A stretch of 64,000 bases of DNA, taken from NCBI GenBank assembly GCA_049317525.1, contig JBMOIC010000010.1, forward strand, positions 15,708 through 79,707, given 5' to 3'. The stretch's first letter is position 1. The number at the start of each line of letters is the position of its first letter. Made by a program: the position numbers and the translations under genes. Shown here piece by piece: positions 61,670 to 64,000 of this stretch. The notes below the pieces were generated by a model. That model had not been told where the DNA came from and made no database searches. It was given only the letters and a program-made list of their open reading frames with translations. This stretch comes from UBA961 sp049317525. GTDB lineage: Bacteria > Bacteroidota > Ignavibacteria > Kapaibacteriales > UBA961.

Positions 61670-62476
61670 ATGTCTACAGAAATACAATCATCAAACAAAG
61701 AAGCAGAACATCTAAAAAGTGAAGTGAAGGGTTATTGGAATGCAGACCCCTGTGGCACCCAATTCACAAATTTAGAAAGAGGCAGTTCTGTATTTTACGA
61801 TGAAGTGGAACGATATAGATATCTACATAATCCTTTTATGTTGCAAGCTTGTAAATTCTCACAATGTAGTGGTAAGAAATTACTTGAGATTGGTAGTGGC
61901 CTAGGAACAGATTCTGTCCAATTCGCTCGTTCAGGTGCACATGTAACATGTTTGGATTTAACTCCAGAATCGATAGCTTTAGCCAAAAAACATTTTGAAA
62001 TCAGGGGTTTAGAAGGTGATTTTGTAGTTGGAGATGCTGAAAATTTACCATTTCCAGATAATACTTTTGATATCGTGTATTCTTTTGGAGTATTACATCA
62101 TACCCCTGATACTCAAAAATCTATTCAAGAAGTGTATAGAGTATTAAAGCCAGGTGGTGAAGCAATAATCATGTTATATCATAAGAATTCGCTACATGTA
62201 TATGCGGGAGTTCCTTATCATTTTTTAACAGGACTTATTGAAGGTACTTTAAGAGGTTATGATGATTGGATTCGAATTTATGATGGGCCTAATAATCCAT
62301 TAGGAAAGGCATATTCTAAATCTGAATGTAGAGCAATGTTTTCTCAATTTTCTTCAATTGAATTTGCTGTCTACGATCATTATAAGCGTAATATGTCTAG
62401 ATTTTTGAATAATATTCATCAGCAATACACGGCTAATCACATTGGATTTAATCTGATGATATATGCAAAAAAATAG
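61670..62476 (+). CDS. Class I SAM-dependent methyltransferase
   Basis: A 268-residue methyltransferase of the UbiE/type 11 kind. SAM-binding motifs: LLEIGSGLGTDSVQFARSG (motif I, about 63-81), CLDLTPESIALAKKHF (II), VVGDAENLPFPDNTFDIVYS and GVLHHTPD (III), then VLKPGGEAIIMLY. The N-terminal region (VKGYWNADPCGTQ) is typical of enzymes acting on small molecules or lipids. Substrate unknown. Last gene of the dcd operon. Confidence 0.9.
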   Translation: MSTEIQSSNKEAEHLKSEVKGYWNADPCGTQFTNLERGSSVFYDEVERYRYLHNPFMLQACKFSQCSGKKLLEIGSGLGTDSVQFARSGAHVTCLDLTPESIALAKKHFEIRGLEGDFVVGDAENLPFPDNTFDIVYSFGVLHHTPDTQKSIQEVYRVLKPGGEAIIMLYHKNSLHVYAGVPYHFLTGLIEGTLRGYDDWIRIYDGPNNPLGKAYSKSECRAMFSQFSSIEFAVYDHYKRNMSRFLNNIHQQYTANHIGFNLMIYAKK

Positions 62477-62497
62477 AGTCTTATAAGGATTCTATTT
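62466..62497 (-). terminator. Intrinsic terminator of the PSP1-DUF2007 operon
   Basis: On the minus strand, AAATAGAATC pairs with GACTCTATTT (one G-T pair), with a seven-base loop, followed by a T-run (complement of A-run 62466-62470). It overlaps the stop codons of the convergent methyltransferase and DUF2007 genes, and can also slow plus-strand transcription. Confidence 0.75.
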
Positions 62498-62738
62498 CGT
62501 CCTCAAATGATATTTCATGTGTATCAAGAATAGAAAGAGCTTGTTGCAAGTATTCCTCTGATACCATAAGTCGTATACCCCCGAGGGCACCTGAATACGA
62601 AGTATTGACAATTGTATTCATATCAAATAAATAGCTGTCGATATTCACATCAGCCAATAATCCTTTTGCAATTTCAGCTTCAAAAGCTATTGCATAGCGT
62701 TTTAGTAATACCAGCTTTTTATCAGGGATTGTATTCAT
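62481..62738 (-). CDS. DUF2007 family protein
   Basis: An 85-residue single-domain protein of the DUF2007 type (putative signal-transducing, ferredoxin-like alpha-beta fold). It shows LKRYAIAFEAEIAKGLL, then DSYLFDMNTIVNTSYSGALGG and RLMVSEEYLQQALSIL. Start is the ATG at 62738; an earlier TTG at 62744 would overlap the upstream gene. It follows the PSP1 gene by two bases, suggesting co-regulation. Function unknown. Confidence 0.85.
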   Translation of the reverse strand: MNTIPDKKLVLLKRYAIAFEAEIAKGLLADVNIDSYLFDMNTIVNTSYSGALGGIRLMVSEEYLQQALSILDTHEISFEDEIESL

Positions 62739-62740
62739 AA

Positions 62741-63850
62741 TCAAGAAAGACTCTGTAATTCTTTAGCAAACTCTACTTTACCTTCTCTTCTTAATTCATT
62801 AATCGTTTCCAAGCTTATTGATAAATAAGCACCTGAATTCTCGCTTATTGCAGTAACATTATCTGAGAAAATATCAACTTTTATCATTCTAGCCCTACCT
62901 TCTGGAAGGTGTAAATAAGAATCTAAAGGAGGATAGTTTTTGAGTGCAGAAATATAATTATCAATTTCATAGAGTAAACAACACTTTAATCTACCGCACA
63001 TTCCACTCAATTTACTGATATTTGGAGGCAATTGTTGGGCTTTTGCATGTTCTAGATTTATTTGACTAAACTCATTAAGGAAAGTAGAACAACAAAGTTC
63101 TAAACCACATGGACCAATACCACCAATTCTCTTTGCTTCTTCTCTGGCAGGAATTTGCCTTAGTTCTATTCTAGCATGATAACATCTTGCAAGTTCTTTA
63201 ACTAATTCCCTAAAATCTACTCTTTGTGGTGCTGTAAAATAAATGGACAAACGAGTTTTATCGAATTGCCATTCAGCATCAACTACTTTCATTTCAAGAT
63301 TACTTTGTTTTGCTTTCAGTTTAACATCTTTAATAATCTCTTTTTCTTGGGCTCTATTATCCTGATGTTTTTGATATTCTTCTTTAGTTGCAGCCCTTAT
63401 TATAGAAAATACAGGAGGTTCTTGCTCTTTTTGATTTACTATTTTACCTACTGCAGACACAATACCTGCATCGGTACCATATTCAGACTCTACTAATACT
63501 AAATCGCTTAAAGCAATTCTCTGTCCTTTTTTCTTTAAAAACAAAACTTTTCTTCTTGCTTTAAAACTAATTTCAGCTATCCAATCATCAGCTATTTGTG
63601 AATGCATTTCTGGAGTTATATCAGATTTTTCGTCGGTTTCGCAACCACTTTTACAAGACGAACATCCTGAACCTGAATCACCACATGCAGTACAATGAGA
63701 CTTCCTTTTCATTAATGAAGGAGCAATTGAAGTATCGGCAGCATTACCAATGGTATCTTTTTGGGGTATATTTATTCTGGAAAGGGAAACAATCGAACCA
63801 ACTGGAAAATCAGCTTCACGCTTTTTATCGCTATCTATATGATCTGTCAT
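62741..63850 (-). CDS. PSP1/RicT family protein with Cys-rich N-terminus
   Basis: A 369-residue protein homologous to RicT (YaaT). A Cys-rich segment (CTACGDSGSGCSSCKSGC, about residues 54-71) precedes the PSP1 domain, which has FTAPQRVDFRELVKELAR, LRQIPAREEAKRIGGIGPCG, LCCSTFL and LSGMCGRLKCCLLYE with the conserved Cys residues. In Bacillus, RicT with RicA and RicF binds iron-sulfur clusters and controls RNase Y-dependent RNA maturation; in FCB bacteria its role is less known. It precedes DUF2007 by two bases. The gap 63851-64000 upstream has no gene I can see. Confidence 0.92.
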   Translation of the reverse strand: MTDHIDSDKKREADFPVGSIVSLSRINIPQKDTIGNAADTSIAPSLMKRKSHCTACGDSGSGCSSCKSGCETDEKSDITPEMHSQIADDWIAEISFKARRKVLFLKKKGQRIALSDLVLVESEYGTDAGIVSAVGKIVNQKEQEPPVFSIIRAATKEEYQKHQDNRAQEKEIIKDVKLKAKQSNLEMKVVDAEWQFDKTRLSIYFTAPQRVDFRELVKELARCYHARIELRQIPAREEAKRIGGIGPCGLELCCSTFLNEFSQINLEHAKAQQLPPNISKLSGMCGRLKCCLLYEIDNYISALKNYPPLDSYLHLPEGRARMIKVDIFSDNVTAISENSGAYLSISLETINELRREGKVEFAKELQSLS

Positions 63851-64000
63851 AATATGTGCTTATGTATATATTTCAAGTATTAACTCACTTTTGTATATGC
63901 AAAGTACTGAAAAAACACGATTAATCCATGAGATATCATATATCTAAGTGCTTATGAAAAATTGGAAATAATAAACTTCTTTTATTCCCCTCTCATGTAG

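Noticed and set aside
63224..63496. Plus-strand 90-residue Phe-rich frame inside the PSP1 gene
   Set aside because: Antisense to Lys-rich coding sequence, which yields Phe codons; not a membrane protein gene.
63851..64000. GTGCTTATG repeated at 63856 and 63948, and GATAT-CAT-ATATC
   Set aside because: Short, A+T-rich matches expected by chance; no gene or known element nearby other than the start of the PSP1 gene.
1..64000. Mobile elements, prophage genes, tRNA or rRNA genes
   Set aside because: No transposase, integrase, phage protein, cloverleaf or rRNA-like sequence was recognised on either strand.

Overview
The window is a compact, A+T-rich bacterial chromosome segment with no mobile elements, rRNA, tRNA or CRISPR arrays. 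It suggests a Gram-negative member of the Bacteroidota/Chlorobiota (FCB) group, perhaps close to Ignavibacteria or Kapabacteria. The signs are an LpxC-FabZ fusion, tandem Skp/OmpH genes next to bamA, a C-terminal type IX secretion (T9SS) sorting domain, a DUF4835 (PorD-like) protein, a PD40-OmpA protein, a PSP1/RicT protein, and promoter elements of the Bacteroidota form TAnnTTTG. The exact phylum is an inference.

Layout. 1-5906 (minus): a packed run with an aminotransferase-fold Tat substrate, a TerC membrane protein, a GH57 glycosidase, a thioredoxin-like protein, a small exported protein and the start of a TldD/PmbA-type protease. 6184-12183 (plus): a Tat-exported LD-carboxypeptidase and a 1567-residue VWA/ASH-repeat protein with a T9SS tail. 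12253-15327 (minus): a PgpH-type HD phosphodiesterase and a possible outer-membrane barrel. 15346-23052 (plus): DUF4835, threonine aldolase, thioesterase, a double-OmpA protein, isocitrate dehydrogenase and CTP synthase.

32377-23083 (minus): a seven-gene unit with a giant TPR protein, a TonB-receptor-like barrel lacking a recognisable plug, a SPOR protein, a TonB-like protein, a small membrane protein, UDP-glucose dehydrogenase and a GT2 glycosyltransferase. 43725-32500 (minus): ten packed genes, from a phosphohexomutase through DUF4159, DUF4175, two thioredoxin-fold proteins, argH, an MBL-fold enzyme, a Rieske protein and QueG to a pirin. 46601-43851 (minus): PD40-OmpA protein. 47181-46648 (minus): biotinyl domain protein. 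47271-48377 (plus): an MGMT-family protein and Tat-exported superoxide dismutase.

56753-48382 (minus): the envelope biogenesis operon uppS-bamA-skp-skp-lpxD-lpxC/fabZ-lpxA-vanZ, preceded by the best promoter in the window. 56962-58906: YbaK-type deacylase, a four-helix membrane protein and a formimidoylglutamase-like enzyme. 59009-62476 (plus): dCTP deaminase, DUF1684 lipoprotein, SixA, thioredoxin reductase and a methyltransferase. 63850-62481 (minus): PSP1/RicT and DUF2007.

The main theme is the cell envelope: lipid A, outer-membrane protein assembly, peptidoglycan-binding OmpA and SPOR proteins, T9SS cargo and Tat-exported enzymes. The best candidate for an undescribed system is the TPR/barrel/SPOR/TonB operon (23083-32377). 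No gap between genes exceeds 300 bases; the largest (5907-6183) holds a divergent regulatory region. In 63851-64000 I see no gene, only the upstream region of the PSP1 gene.
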